From CAYVCG01 sp964449985 (GTDB taxonomy: Bacteria > Bacillota > Clostridia > Lachnospirales > WRAX01): a DNA stretch of 64,000 nucleotides. The stretch's first letter is position 1. The number at the start of each line of letters is the position of its first letter. The stretch lies in assembly GCA_964449985.1 (NCBI GenBank), contig CAYVCG010000001.1:3525-67524 (forward strand), written 5' to 3'. The translations under genes were made by a program, and so were the position numbers. Under the pieces are notes generated by a model, which had not been told where the DNA came from, did not search any database, and worked only from the letters and a program-made list of their open reading frames with translations. Positions 53,932-63,093 of the stretch are shown here, piece after piece.

Positions 53932-56900
53932 TTATCTTGCCACTTCTTCTATAACATAAGCCTCAACAATATCCCCGACTTTAATATCGTTAAACTTGTT
54001 GAACAAAAGGCCGCATTCATAACCCGAGTTAACCTCTTTAACATCATCCTTAAAGCGTTTCAGAGTATCCAGCTCACCATCGTATACTACGATATTGTCA
54101 CGCATTATCCTTGTCTTTGCATTACGAACGAACTTACCGTCCGTAATATAAGAACCGCCGATAGTTCCGACGCCGGATGCCTTAAATATCTGTCTGATCT
54201 CCGCATGGCCGATAACCTTTTCTTCATAAATCGGATCCAACATGCCTTTCATAGCAAGCTGAATATCCTCTATAGCGCTATAAATAACCCTATATAGCCT
54301 TATATCAACATCATTTTCGCCCGCTATAGCTTTAGCTGCTGGCTCGGGACGAACGTTAAATCCGATAATAATAGCTCCGGATGTTGATGCCAGCATAACG
54401 TCTGATTCGTTTATCGAACCAACACCGCCATGCAATATCCTTACCCTAACCTCTTCATTGGATAGCTTCTCCAAGCTATGGCGAACAGCCTCTACAGAAC
54501 CTTGAACATCGGCCTTAACAACGATATTAAGTTCCTTAACGCTTCCTGCTTGGATCTGATTAAACAAATCATCAAGGGATACCTTATGGATTTGTGCCTT
54601 TGTCATCTCGACTCTGCCTTTTGCTACATATGCTTCTGAAACCTGCCTTGCGTGCTTCTCATTTTCCGCAACATAGAACATATCTCCAGCCTGAGGAACT
54701 TCCGACAAGCCAAGTATTTCCACAGGCATAGACGGGCCAGCCTCTTTAACCTTTTTGCCCTTGTCATCCATCATGGCTCTGATTTTACCAAAGCAACCCC
54801 CTGCGACAAGGGGATCGCCTATTTTAAGCGTTCCACTTTGAACCAGAACTGTTGCAACAGGCCCACGGCCTTTATCAAGTTGGGCTTCTATGATTGTTCC
54901 TCTTGCATTTTTATTCGGATTAGCTTTTAATTCTTTCATTTCGGCAGTTATTATTATCATTTCCAAAAGCTGGTCAATACCAGTTTTATTCATAGCTGAT
55001 ACTGGAACACAAACCGTATCGCCGCCCCATTCTTCAGCAACAAGACCGTATTCTGTAAGCTCCTGCTTAACCCTATCTGGGTTTGCGCTTGGCTTATCAA
55101 TTTTGTTTATAGCAACAATTATATCAACATTGGCTGCCTTTGCATGGTTTATCGCCTCGATAGTTTGCGGCATGACACCATCGTCTGCTGCAACAACAAG
55201 AATAGCTATATCAGTAACCTGAGCGCCTCTCATACGCATTGCTGTAAACGCCTCATGACCGGGCGTATCAAGGAATGCTATTACCTTTCCATTTATTTCT
55301 ACGGTATATGCGCCGATATGCTGGGTTATACCGCCAGCCTCACCACTTGTTACTGCGCTGTTACGAATGGAATCCAAAAGAGACGTCTTTCCATGATCAA
55401 CGTGACCCATAACAACAACAACTGGAGGACGTTCCTCTAAATCTTCCTCAGATTCCTCTTCCTCTGAGAAGTTTTCCTCAAATAAATCAACCTCAACTTC
55501 CTCTTCCACAAGGAAGTTAAAATTCTCTGCGATAGAAGAAGCCTTTTCAATATCAATTTCTTGGTTTAGTGTAAGCATTTCGCNNNNNNNNNNNNNNNNN
55601 NNNNNNNNNNNNNNNNNNNNNNNNNNNNNNNNNNNNNNNNNNNNNNNNNNNNNNNNNNNNNNNNNNNNNNNNNNNNNNNNNNNGCGATAGAAGAAGCCTT
55701 TTCAATATCAATTTCTTGGTTTAGTGTAAGCATTTCGCCGTTTTTGATAAGGCTTTTTATAACTTCGCTTCCGGCAATACCCATAATCTCGGCCAGCTCT
55801 TTTATTGTTAAAACAGGCGGAATCTGTATAAGTTTAGGCTCTAAATCAACAGGTGCAGGTTCTGGTTTGAGCCTAACCGGATTCTTCAAATTCGGTCTTT
55901 CCATAGGACGCTCAGCATCTTTTGCGACCTGTTTTCTGTCGTTTTTAATCGGAGGTTTGTTGAGCCTTCTGCTGTGATCCTTATCCGGTTTTTCGGCTGC
56001 TGTTGCGGCAGATTTATCCTTAGATTTTTCCAAAGCTTTTATCTTATCATCAATCGTTGTCGGTTTGTTGTATCCGCCTTGATGTCCTTGATATTGCCTA
56101 TCTCCTTGATAAGGAGGCCTATCGCCTTGTTGGCGGCCTTGATATGACGGTCTATCGCCTTGTTGGCGATTTTGATACGGTGGTCTGTCGCCTTGTTGGC
56201 GATTTTGATATGGTGGTCTGTCGCCTTGTTGGCGATTTTGATACGGCGGTCTATCGCCTTGCGGACGGCCTTGATATGGCGGTCTATCGCCTTGCGGACG
56301 GCCTTGGTATGGTGGTCTATCACCTTGCGGACGACCTTGGTATGGCGGTCTGTCGCCTTGCGGTCTGCCTTGATATGGCGGTCTATCGCCTTGCGGTCTG
56401 CCTTGGTATGGCGGTCTATCGCCTTGCGGTCTGCCTTGGTATGGCGGTCTATCGCCTTGCGGACGACCTTGATATGGCGGTCTATCGCCTTGCGGACGAC
56501 CTTGATATGGTGGTCTGTCGCCTTGTTGGTGGCCTTGATAAGGTGGTCTATCGCCTTGTTGACGGCCTTGATACGGTGGTCTATCACCTTGTTGATGGCC
56601 TTGATATGGCGGCCTATCGCCTTGTTGGCGGCCTTGATATGGCGGTCTATCCCCTTGTTGGCGTCCTTGATATGGCGGTCTATCCCCTTGTTGGCGACCT
56701 TGATATGGTGGCCTATCCCCTTGTTGGCGGCCTTGATATGGCGGTCTATCTCCTTGTTGGCGGCCTTGGTATGGCGGTCTATCATTTTGCGCATTTCCCT
56801 GCGCTTGCTCGGAAGATCCTGCTTCACGCTTTACTGCTGAAGCTGATTCACCCTCATTTTTTATTGTTATATTTTCACTGCTTTTTATATTCATAGAAGT

Positions 56901-57128
56901 TCCTTCCATTGGTCTTTGAGATTTTATTCTTGATGAATCAGCAACACGCCCGGGCGTTTCATTTTGCTCCGGCTTATCAAGCATCGCTGAAACCTTCTTG
57001 GCATCGTCTAAAGATACAGAGCTCATATGATTCTTAGCTTCTATGCCTATTTTAGACAATTTCTCTATCAGAGACTTGCTATTGACATTTAAGCTCTTTG
57101 CCAATTCATGCACTCTTATTTTTGACAT
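53932..57128 (-). CDS. infB: Translation initiation factor IF-2 (interrupted by an assembly gap)
   Basis: GTPase that brings fMet-tRNA to the 30S subunit. The gene is split by a 100-N gap, but both sides read in the same frame. After merging the 55-bp overlap the protein would be about 1013 residues. Order: IF2_N domain ([20 protein letters not shown]), a linker, ~21 copies of an 11-residue Gly/Asp/Arg/Pro/Tyr/Gln repeat (about 115-346) and a basic region. The second IF2_N ([20 protein letters not shown]), an acidic patch, the G domain ([23 protein letters not shown]), and domains II-IV follow. The ATG at 57128 has GGAGGTG 6 nt upstream. Confidence 0.95.
55584..55683. other. Assembly gap of 100 N inside infB
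   Basis: Exactly 100 N, flanked by the same 55 bases (55529-55583 and 55684-55738). This is what results when two contigs that overlap by an assembler word of 55 are placed next to each other with a standard spacer. No real sequence is likely to be missing. Confidence 0.9.
56090..56785 (-). repeat. 33-bp tandem repeat in infB, about 21 units
   Basis: In-frame minisatellite encoding [11 protein letters not shown] with variants (RPQ, HQQ, NRQ). The Asp codons of the first and last units (56781-56783 and 56121-56123) are 660 bp apart, i.e. 20 steps of 33 bp. Units of the same type cluster together, as expected for recent unequal exchange. Confidence 0.95.
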
Positions 57129-57146
57129 ATACACACCTCCGTGGGT

Positions 57147-57485
57147 TTAATCAGTAATAATTTGTCCGTCCGATAATATATCCTTTAATTTTTCTTCAAT
57201 CGTCAGTGCAAAACCACTGTCCACAATCACTGCTGTAGCTCTGTTTTGCTTTCCAATAGCTTTATTCAATTCGTCCTTTTTTAAGATAATATATATCGGA
57301 ACACCGTAGTAAAAGCATTTTTTGTTGAATTTACTCTTTGTATTGTCCGAAGCGTCTTCACACACAATAACAAGCCTTGCTTCTTTTGCTCTTAACGAGC
57401 GTTCGCATGTTTCCTCGCCTGTTAAAAGCTTTCCGGCCTTTTGAGCAAGGCTTAAAAGAGAAAGCAGTTTAATTTTTGCCTGCAT
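57147..57485 (-). CDS. ylxQ: L7Ae/L30e-family RNA-binding protein YlxQ
   Basis: K-turn RNA-binding protein of the ribosomal L7Ae type, 112 residues. It includes LLSLAQKAGKLLTGEETCE, LVIVCEDASDNTKSKF and GKQNRATAVIVDSGFA. It overlaps the end of rnpM by 17 bases and precedes infB, as in B. subtilis. The N-terminal LAQKAGKLxxGE motif is the family signature. Confidence 0.93.
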   Translation of the reverse strand: MQAKIKLLSLLSLAQKAGKLLTGEETCERSLRAKEARLVIVCEDASDNTKSKFNKKCFYYGVPIYIILKKDELNKAIGKQNRATAVIVDSGFALTIEEKLKDILSDGQIITD

Positions 57486-57744
57486 TTTCCAACTCCGTTC
57501 TTAGGTTTTCATATATTTCCGAAGGCACAGCGCATTTAAATGACCTCTCTAAACCTCTTGATTTATGCGCTTTTTCAAGGCACGATATATTTGGGCAAAC
57601 ATAAGCCCCACGTCCATGCTTTTTCCCTGTGAAATCAAGAGAAAACTCACCTTCATCATTATGAACTATCCTAACCAATTCCTTTTTATTTTTCATTTCC
57701 AAACATCCCGTGCATTTTCTTAAAGGTATTTTACGTGGCTTAAT
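57469..57744 (-). CDS. rnpM: YlxR/RnpM RNase P modulator, probable AUU start
   Basis: Small RNA-binding protein encoded between nusA and ylxQ. In B. subtilis YlxR (RnpM) binds and modulates RNase P. Homologues begin MxxKKIPLRKCxxC. Here the reading frame upstream of the usual start codons encodes KPRKIPLRKCTGCLEMKNKK, so the real start must lie upstream. The only codon at the right place is ATT at 57744-57742, 10 nt after AAAGGAG; an in-frame stop lies at 57760-57762 and no ATG, GTG or TTG precedes the RKCxGC motif. Downstream are GKKHGRGAYVC and CLEKA. TTG at 57702 would give a truncated protein. Confidence 0.8.
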   Translation of the reverse strand: MKPRKIPLRKCTGCLEMKNKKELVRIVHNDEGEFSLDFTGKKHGRGAYVCPNISCLEKAHKSRGLERSFKCAVPSEIYENLRTELENAGKN

Positions 57745-57792
57745 AAAAATCCAACTCCTTTAAACTATTTTAATATTTATAACTATTCACCA

Positions 57793-59037
57793 TTATTCAT
57801 TAGAGCCGTTTCCGTTTTCATAATCGCCATATCCTGCTTCTTCATAAGCGGCGCTGGCATTTTCGTAGTTATAGTCATATTCGTAGTTTTCCGAGTATTC
57901 CCCATAGCCATAGCCACCATTATCGCCGAATGTGTTTTCAAAATAATATCCACTATCAGCATAATTAAAATAATCAGAATCATCCACAAACTGCGTTTCT
58001 CTAGCCTGTGTCTCGCTCTTTATATCTATTCTCCAACCCGTAAGCCTTGCTGCAAGCCTTGCATTTTGTCCTTCTTTACCGATAGCTAGAGAAAGCTGAT
58101 GATTGGGCACGACAACCTTAGCGCTATGCTCTGCATCATTTATAGCCACAGCCAAAACATTGCTTGGGCTTAAAGCAGATGCGATGTATTGCTTCGGGTC
58201 ATCACTCCAGTTTATAATATCGATCTTTTCGCCTTTAAGCTCATTAACAACAAAGTTTACCCTATAGCCGTTCTGCCCAACGCATGAGCCGACTGCATCT
58301 ACATCGTTATTTTTAGAAAATACAGCAATTTTTGTTCTGGAACCTGCTTCTCTTGCAATTGACTTTATTTCCACAGTTCCGTCAAACACCTCAGGAACTT
58401 CCTGTTCGAATAGGCGTTTAACAAGATCCGGATGCGTTCTTGAAACAACAATCTGTGGGCCTTTAGGCGTTTGCTTAACTTCCACAACATAAACCTTTAT
58501 GCGCTCGTTAAATATATAATCCTCACCGGGAATCTGCTCATTAGGCGTAAGCACAGCATCCGTCTTTCCCAGAGCTATTACTATGTTTTTACGGTCGCGC
58601 CTTTGAACAATACCTGTTATAATCTCTTTTTCCTTCTGCTTATACTCGTTATACAAAAGATCCCTTTCAGCCTCACGGAACTTTTGAACAACGACCTGTT
58701 TTGCAGTCTGAGCGGAAATACGCCCAAAATTCTTTGGAGTAACTGTTATGTCAACTGTATCTCCAACACAAAAGTTTATGTTTATCTTCTTCGCCTCATC
58801 AAGAGAGATCTCCAGATTATAATCTTCGACCTCATCAACGACCATTTTTTGCGCAAAAACCTGAACGTTGCCTGTATCCCTGTCAATAATAACTTTAACG
58901 TTTTGCGATGTTCCAAAATTTTTCTTGCATGCTGTAACAAGAGAGGATTCTATCGCTTCAAATATTATCTCCCTATCAATTCCCTTCTCTTTTTCGATCT
59001 GTTTTAGAGCTTCAATAATTTCCGTTCCATTATCCAT
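57793..59037 (-). CDS. nusA: Transcription termination/antitermination factor NusA with acidic Tyr/Gly-rich tail
   Basis: RNA polymerase-binding factor for pausing, termination and antitermination. The ~414 residues have the N-terminal RNAP-binding domain (about 1-130), S1 (about 134-198) and two KH domains (about 200-345; DAVGSCVGQNGYRVNFVVNEL, LSLAIGKEGQNARLAARLTG). After residue ~345 comes a ~70-residue tail rich in Tyr, Gly, Glu, Asp and Asn, not found in most clostridial NusA. The ATG at 59037 follows GGGAGG by 11 nt. The usual upstream partner rimP is missing at this locus. Confidence 0.93.
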   Translation of the reverse strand: MDNGTEIIEALKQIEKEKGIDREIIFEAIESSLVTACKKNFGTSQNVKVIIDRDTGNVQVFAQKMVVDEVEDYNLEISLDEAKKININFCVGDTVDITVTPKNFGRISAQTAKQVVVQKFREAERDLLYNEYKQKEKEIITGIVQRRDRKNIVIALGKTDAVLTPNEQIPGEDYIFNERIKVYVVEVKQTPKGPQIVVSRTHPDLVKRLFEQEVPEVFDGTVEIKSIAREAGSRTKIAVFSKNNDVDAVGSCVGQNGYRVNFVVNELKGEKIDIINWSDDPKQYIASALSPSNVLAVAINDAEHSAKVVVPNHQLSLAIGKEGQNARLAARLTGWRIDIKSETQARETQFVDDSDYFNYADSGYYFENTFGDNGGYGYGEYSENYEYDYNYENASAAYEEAGYGDYENGNGSNE

Positions 59038-59119
59038 TTTCCAAACTACCTCCCAATGTATATAATAAAATAAACAAAATACAAAAGAAAAAATATACAG
59101 CCGGACTATAAAACATAAA

Positions 59120-59143
59120 AGAGTGGACACATTCGCCCACTCT
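59120..59143 (-). promoter_or_regulatory. Leader hairpin upstream of nusA
   Basis: In the predicted ~136-nt nusA leader, AGAGTGG pairs with CCACTCT around a 10-nt loop and is followed on the minus strand by TTTTATG. It may act as an attenuator; NusA is known to control its own operon in other bacteria. Confidence 0.5.
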
Positions 59144-59179
59144 CTCACCGACAACACACTATTAACTTTAATATATGGT

Positions 59180-59208
59180 AGTATATCATGCATTTATGCA
59201 TAATGCAA
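59180..59208 (-). promoter_or_regulatory. Promoter of the nusA-infB operon
   Basis: On the minus strand TTGCAT (59203-59208) and TATACT (59180-59185) are 17 bp apart. Transcription would begin near 59173. Confidence 0.6.
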
Positions 59209-59287
59209 GGGTTTTGAAAAATTTGTTAAAAACTTTTCTGCATATGTCAAAGGTTTTATGCTTTGAAGTAACAAAAGTATAAATCCT

Positions 59288-60523
59288 TTAGTCACCGTAC
59301 ATCAAACAAAACCAGCCCTCTATATTTTCGGGCGTTTTAACTTTTAACCAAGGGACGCTATAGTATTCATCATCATCACTATCTACATAAGGTGCAAATT
59401 CAATATCTGTAATCAAAAGAGGAGTGTCTGCGGGGATAACTCCGATATACTCTTCCTTAAATCTACCCTCGTATTTGTAATCAGGATCCGTAAGAGGATT
59501 AGAGAGCATAGTGCTTGTATAACCTGTCCTTGGTTTGCTAAATAGTTCTATATTATAACTTTCAGTTATTGTTGTACCAACAATATTTTCTTTAGGTAAT
59601 GGTGTTAATCCATTATTCAAATCATAATAACAATTTACATTGTATCTACCAAAAGAGTATAGCCTAGAATCACCATCGTATCGAGTTATGTGTCCTATCA
59701 TATGCATATTAGATATAATTTGGGTACCATCGAAGCTATATATCCACGTGCTTGGATCCGCGCTAGGTCCTGCTGCATTAATGTAAAATTGAAGCAGGTT
59801 ATCGTTTACATCAAAATCAGCAAACATTAAACATGGATAGATGTGTTCCTCGTAGACTTGTATACTATACACTTTTCCGTTTGCATCCATTATTTCAATC
59901 TCGTAACTATCAAAGCGTAAGTAGTCATTGGATGAATAGTCATCCCAAGAATAATAATAAACTGTGATTTTCTCCAAAACTCCATCATAATTTAAGTCTT
60001 TGTTTAATCTTTGTATATAGCATAATTCTCCGTCCTTGGTAGTTTTTTCATACATATCAATATATCGAAAATATTCGAGATTAATATAATTGTCAATTAA
60101 AGTAACGTTTTCACGCTCGATTTCACTCAGCTCATCAAATGACCCTTTTCGAGTGCTATCCATTTTATACCATGACATGTTTGAAAAATACTGTTTAAGT
60201 GACTTATCTTTAAAAATATAGCCCTTTCGTGCGAATATTTCGTTTTTCGCAAGCCTGAGAGTGAAATCATCAAGAATATATAAATCTTCAGTTGATATTA
60301 TTTTTTTATCGCTATCTGGTAAAATATAATAACCCTCGGTTTGCTCTGCGGCATGAGTATTTCTTTCAGTTGGAGACTTACTTGGTTTTGTAACTTTTTC
60401 TGGAGTAGCAGTTTCGTTGATTGTAGTATTATTTAAAACATCTTTTTCTTGATTGCGTGTCTTACACGATGTCATCGTTAGAGATAAAGTAATAAAAGCA
60501 AGTAAAAAGAATATTTTTTTCAT
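59288..60523 (-). CDS. YARHG-domain lipoprotein with SH3-like C-terminus
   Basis: Secreted lipoprotein of about 411 residues. The signal peptide MKKIFFLLAFITLSLTMTSC ends in a lipobox whose Cys would be lipidated. A Thr/Lys/Pro-rich linker leads to a YARHG domain (about 75-135; LRLAKNEIFARKGYIFKD, then YFSNMSWYK). A beta-rich middle region resembles surface/WG-type proteins. The last ~70 residues look like a bacterial SH3 domain (PWLKVKTPENIEGWFCLMYG), often cell-wall binding. The ATG at 60523 has GAGGGGAG 7 nt upstream. The function is unknown, probably at the cell surface. Confidence 0.85.
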   Translation of the reverse strand: MKKIFFLLAFITLSLTMTSCKTRNQEKDVLNNTTINETATPEKVTKPSKSPTERNTHAAEQTEGYYILPDSDKKIISTEDLYILDDFTLRLAKNEIFARKGYIFKDKSLKQYFSNMSWYKMDSTRKGSFDELSEIERENVTLIDNYINLEYFRYIDMYEKTTKDGELCYIQRLNKDLNYDGVLEKITVYYYSWDDYSSNDYLRFDSYEIEIMDANGKVYSIQVYEEHIYPCLMFADFDVNDNLLQFYINAAGPSADPSTWIYSFDGTQIISNMHMIGHITRYDGDSRLYSFGRYNVNCYYDLNNGLTPLPKENIVGTTITESYNIELFSKPRTGYTSTMLSNPLTDPDYKYEGRFKEEYIGVIPADTPLLITDIEFAPYVDSDDDEYYSVPWLKVKTPENIEGWFCLMYGD

Positions 60524-60600
60524 AGCTAGCTCCCCTCTATGAATTATCCACAACTCTCCGTAACCTTTATTAAATTATAAGAAACTTTGCACAGCCATAA

Positions 60601-62271
60601 TCACGTTTTAAAACATCCACCGCCAATAAATTCACGCAAAATAGAATTTTTTGGAACTTCTTCGCTGGATATGCCGATAAAACTATCTAAAAATTTTATA
60701 AGCCTTTTTGCTTCCGCATATTCGGGCAAAGAATTATCAATTTTAAACAGCAAAGGCTCTGCAAACTGCTTCAAAATACACATCTCATAAACAAGAGCAG
60801 AATTAAACATAGCGTCTGCATCCTCTTGGAACGGGAATATATAGCGTTCCTCACCCCTGCCTACAGAAGGCCACATTTCAATCGTTTTAATCGCCCCAAA
60901 ATTTCTAAACTGGTTATCCCTAACGATTCTTCTGATTAGCCTTGTATCAGTAGTCGCAATACGGTTATGATCATCCATATTTAGCTGGGTCAACGCGCTA
61001 ATAAATATCTTAAACTTGCTCTGCTTAGGAATGGTCGCAGTAACTTTTTCATTCAGGCCGTGTATACCTTCAATGATCAAAATATCATCTGTATCAAGGC
61101 GCAAAAGCTTTCCATATGCTTCACGCGTGCCTGTCATAAAGCTAAACTTCGGGATTTCTACTATCTCGCCTTTTAGCAAGCTTGCAAGGTCAGAATTTAT
61201 TTGTTCAACATCTATCGCTTGTATATTCTCAAAGTCAGGCTGACCGAATTCGTCAATCGGGACATGCTCCCTGTTTACAAAATAGTTATCCATAGAGATG
61301 ATATGCGGCTTTAAGCCATTAACGCGCAATTGTATACTAAGCCTGTGCGCAAAGGTGGTTTTCCCGGATGAGGACGGGCCCGCAATCAATATAATTTTCT
61401 TGCCCTGAGAATATATAGTATCCGCTATAGAGGCTATACTCTTTTCATGAAGAGCCTCATTTGTTCGTATAAACTCTCCATGCTGGCCGTTGCAAATAAT
61501 ATCGTTTAAAGCACCAACTGTATCCGCTTTTAAAATTTTTGCCCAGCGGTTTGATTGTTTAAATATATTCGTTATTTTACTTAATACCTTCTTTTCCTGT
61601 ATTTCATGAGGATTAGACGGGGTTGGAAATTCCAGAAGGAAGCCATCCGCTTCTTTAGACAATCGGAATAGGTTTATACAGCCTGTGCTCGTAGCCATTT
61701 GGCCATAGAAATAGTCATAAAACCATCCCAGCTTATAAAAATTAACATTGCCTGTTCTTCTATACTTTAGCATCTGAACCTTATCTGTCGCACCTATTTC
61801 TTCACAAAGCTTTATGCCTTCATCCAGCGGCAACGACACCTTTTCAATAGTAAGATTCATAGCGACAAGCTCATACATGCGCTTTTCTATACGCTCAAGC
61901 AAAGATTCGGTTATTTGCAGCGTTTCGCTTATTATCTCACAATAGTAGTTTTTATTGATAGAATGCTCAATAACGATCCTAGCATCTTTTCCTATGATTT
62001 CCTTGGCAGCGCAAATCATAATAAAAGCAGCCGTTCTTTTATACACGCGAAGGCCTTGCAACGACGTTATATCAAGAAACTCCAGCTTGCAATCAGATAT
62101 AAGCTTCCTATGCATTTCCACGATTTCGTTATTAACCTTTGCAACAAGTATAGGGTTTTTACATAAATACGAGTATTTTTTTGCAAGCTCAGCTACAGTT
62201 GTCCCTCGTTTAACAAAAATGGTTTCTTCACCAAAAATACTTGCTTTTAATTTTTCCATTAAGTCTTCCAT
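60601..62271 (-). CDS. Nucleoside (uridine-type) kinase with TGS domain
   Basis: Cytosolic kinase of the uridine kinase/phosphoribulokinase family fused to threonyl-tRNA-synthetase-like N-terminal domains. The 556 residues contain a TGS-like segment (about 1-65; IFVKRGTTVAELAKKYS), a second editing-like domain (about 75-230) and the kinase (about 285-500). The kinase has P-loop GPSSSGKTTFAHRL, DNYFVNRE and LIIEGIHGLN. Such fused proteins are common in Clostridia. The ATG at 62271 follows AGAGGA by 11 nt; ATG at 62259 is equally plausible. Confidence 0.9.
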   Translation of the reverse strand: MEDLMEKLKASIFGEETIFVKRGTTVAELAKKYSYLCKNPILVAKVNNEIVEMHRKLISDCKLEFLDITSLQGLRVYKRTAAFIMICAAKEIIGKDARIVIEHSINKNYYCEIISETLQITESLLERIEKRMYELVAMNLTIEKVSLPLDEGIKLCEEIGATDKVQMLKYRRTGNVNFYKLGWFYDYFYGQMATSTGCINLFRLSKEADGFLLEFPTPSNPHEIQEKKVLSKITNIFKQSNRWAKILKADTVGALNDIICNGQHGEFIRTNEALHEKSIASIADTIYSQGKKIILIAGPSSSGKTTFAHRLSIQLRVNGLKPHIISMDNYFVNREHVPIDEFGQPDFENIQAIDVEQINSDLASLLKGEIVEIPKFSFMTGTREAYGKLLRLDTDDILIIEGIHGLNEKVTATIPKQSKFKIFISALTQLNMDDHNRIATTDTRLIRRIVRDNQFRNFGAIKTIEMWPSVGRGEERYIFPFQEDADAMFNSALVYEMCILKQFAEPLLFKIDNSLPEYAEAKRLIKFLDSFIGISSEEVPKNSILREFIGGGCFKT

Positions 62272-62286
62272 TAAGAAATCATTCCT

Positions 62287-63093
62287 CTATATATTTTTGA
62301 ATACCTGACCGTCTACCGCAGAAGGGATAATAGATATATTTATTCCACATTCCTTAAGTTTAGAACCAACAATTTCAGCTATTTTTCCGACAATTATATT
62401 CTCGCTGGCATAATGCGTGGCATCTATTAAGCAAAGCCCGATAGTAAGAGCTTCCTGGGCTTCATGAAACCTTATATCGCCGGTTATAAAAGCGTCACAC
62501 ATAGCTGCCTTCGCCTCTGCAAAATTCTTGCTATTAGATGCCGAACCCGTAGAAATACCGACCGTTTTGATAACACAATCTGCTTCTCCCACAAACCGTA
62601 TTGAGGAAAGCCCCAGCCGATCTTTAACATGCTCTGCAAACTGCCCAAGTGACATAGGCTCTGATAAGACTCCTTTTCTTCCGATTGCGGAAACCCCATC
62701 ATCAGTAATAAACATCGCACCAGTGTTTTCAACGCCCAAAATCCTTGCTAGCTCGTCATTTGTTCCGCCCGGCGCAATATCAAGATTTGTATGCATGGAA
62801 TATATACATATACCGTTTTGAATTATTTTTAAAAGCTTTCTACCCAAAGGAGTATCATCAGAAATCTTCGGTATTGGCTTAAAAATGACTGGATGATGCG
62901 TGATAATAAGCTCTGCGCCTATAGCAACAGCTTCGTCAACAACGTCCATCGTTGCATCAAGCGCAACGAGAATCTTTTTTATATTCGCCTGTCTACTTCC
63001 GACAATCAAACCGACATTATCCCATCCCTCCGCCAAACAGCTAGGGGCAAAGCGTTCCAGTATATCAATAATATCCCCGCATTTTAAAGACAT
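62287..63093 (-). CDS. Nif3-like dinuclear metal-centre protein
   Basis: Nif3/YqfO/DUF34 family protein, 268 residues, forming toroidal hexamers with a two-metal site. It shows DNVGLIVGSRQANI, the ligands in ELIITHHPVIFKP and YSMHTNLDIAPGG, and the C-terminal DATHYASEN. It overlaps trmK by 10 bases, as in the sigA-yqfN-yqfO locus of B. subtilis. The biochemical function is still debated, with GTP cyclohydrolase or phosphatase-like roles proposed. Confidence 0.93.
   Translation of the reverse strand: MSLKCGDIIDILERFAPSCLAEGWDNVGLIVGSRQANIKKILVALDATMDVVDEAVAIGAELIITHHPVIFKPIPKISDDTPLGRKLLKIIQNGICIYSMHTNLDIAPGGTNDELARILGVENTGAMFITDDGVSAIGRKGVLSEPMSLGQFAEHVKDRLGLSSIRFVGEADCVIKTVGISTGSASNSKNFAEAKAAMCDAFITGDIRFHEAQEALTIGLCLIDATHYASENIIVGKIAEIVGSKLKECGINISIIPSAVDGQVFKNI

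Noticed and set aside
55566..55740. Frameshift or split infB gene
   Set aside because: Both halves share the same frame and 55 identical bases at the gap edges; this is an assembly gap, not a biological break.
56090..56785. Tandem 33-bp repeats as a CRISPR array
   Set aside because: Units are contiguous with no unique spacers and are in frame within infB.
56039..56896. Long open frames on both strands across the infB repeat
   Set aside because: They arise because the 33-bp unit is a multiple of three and lacks stop codons in several frames. Their translations are monotonous repeats without a ribosome binding site or homology.
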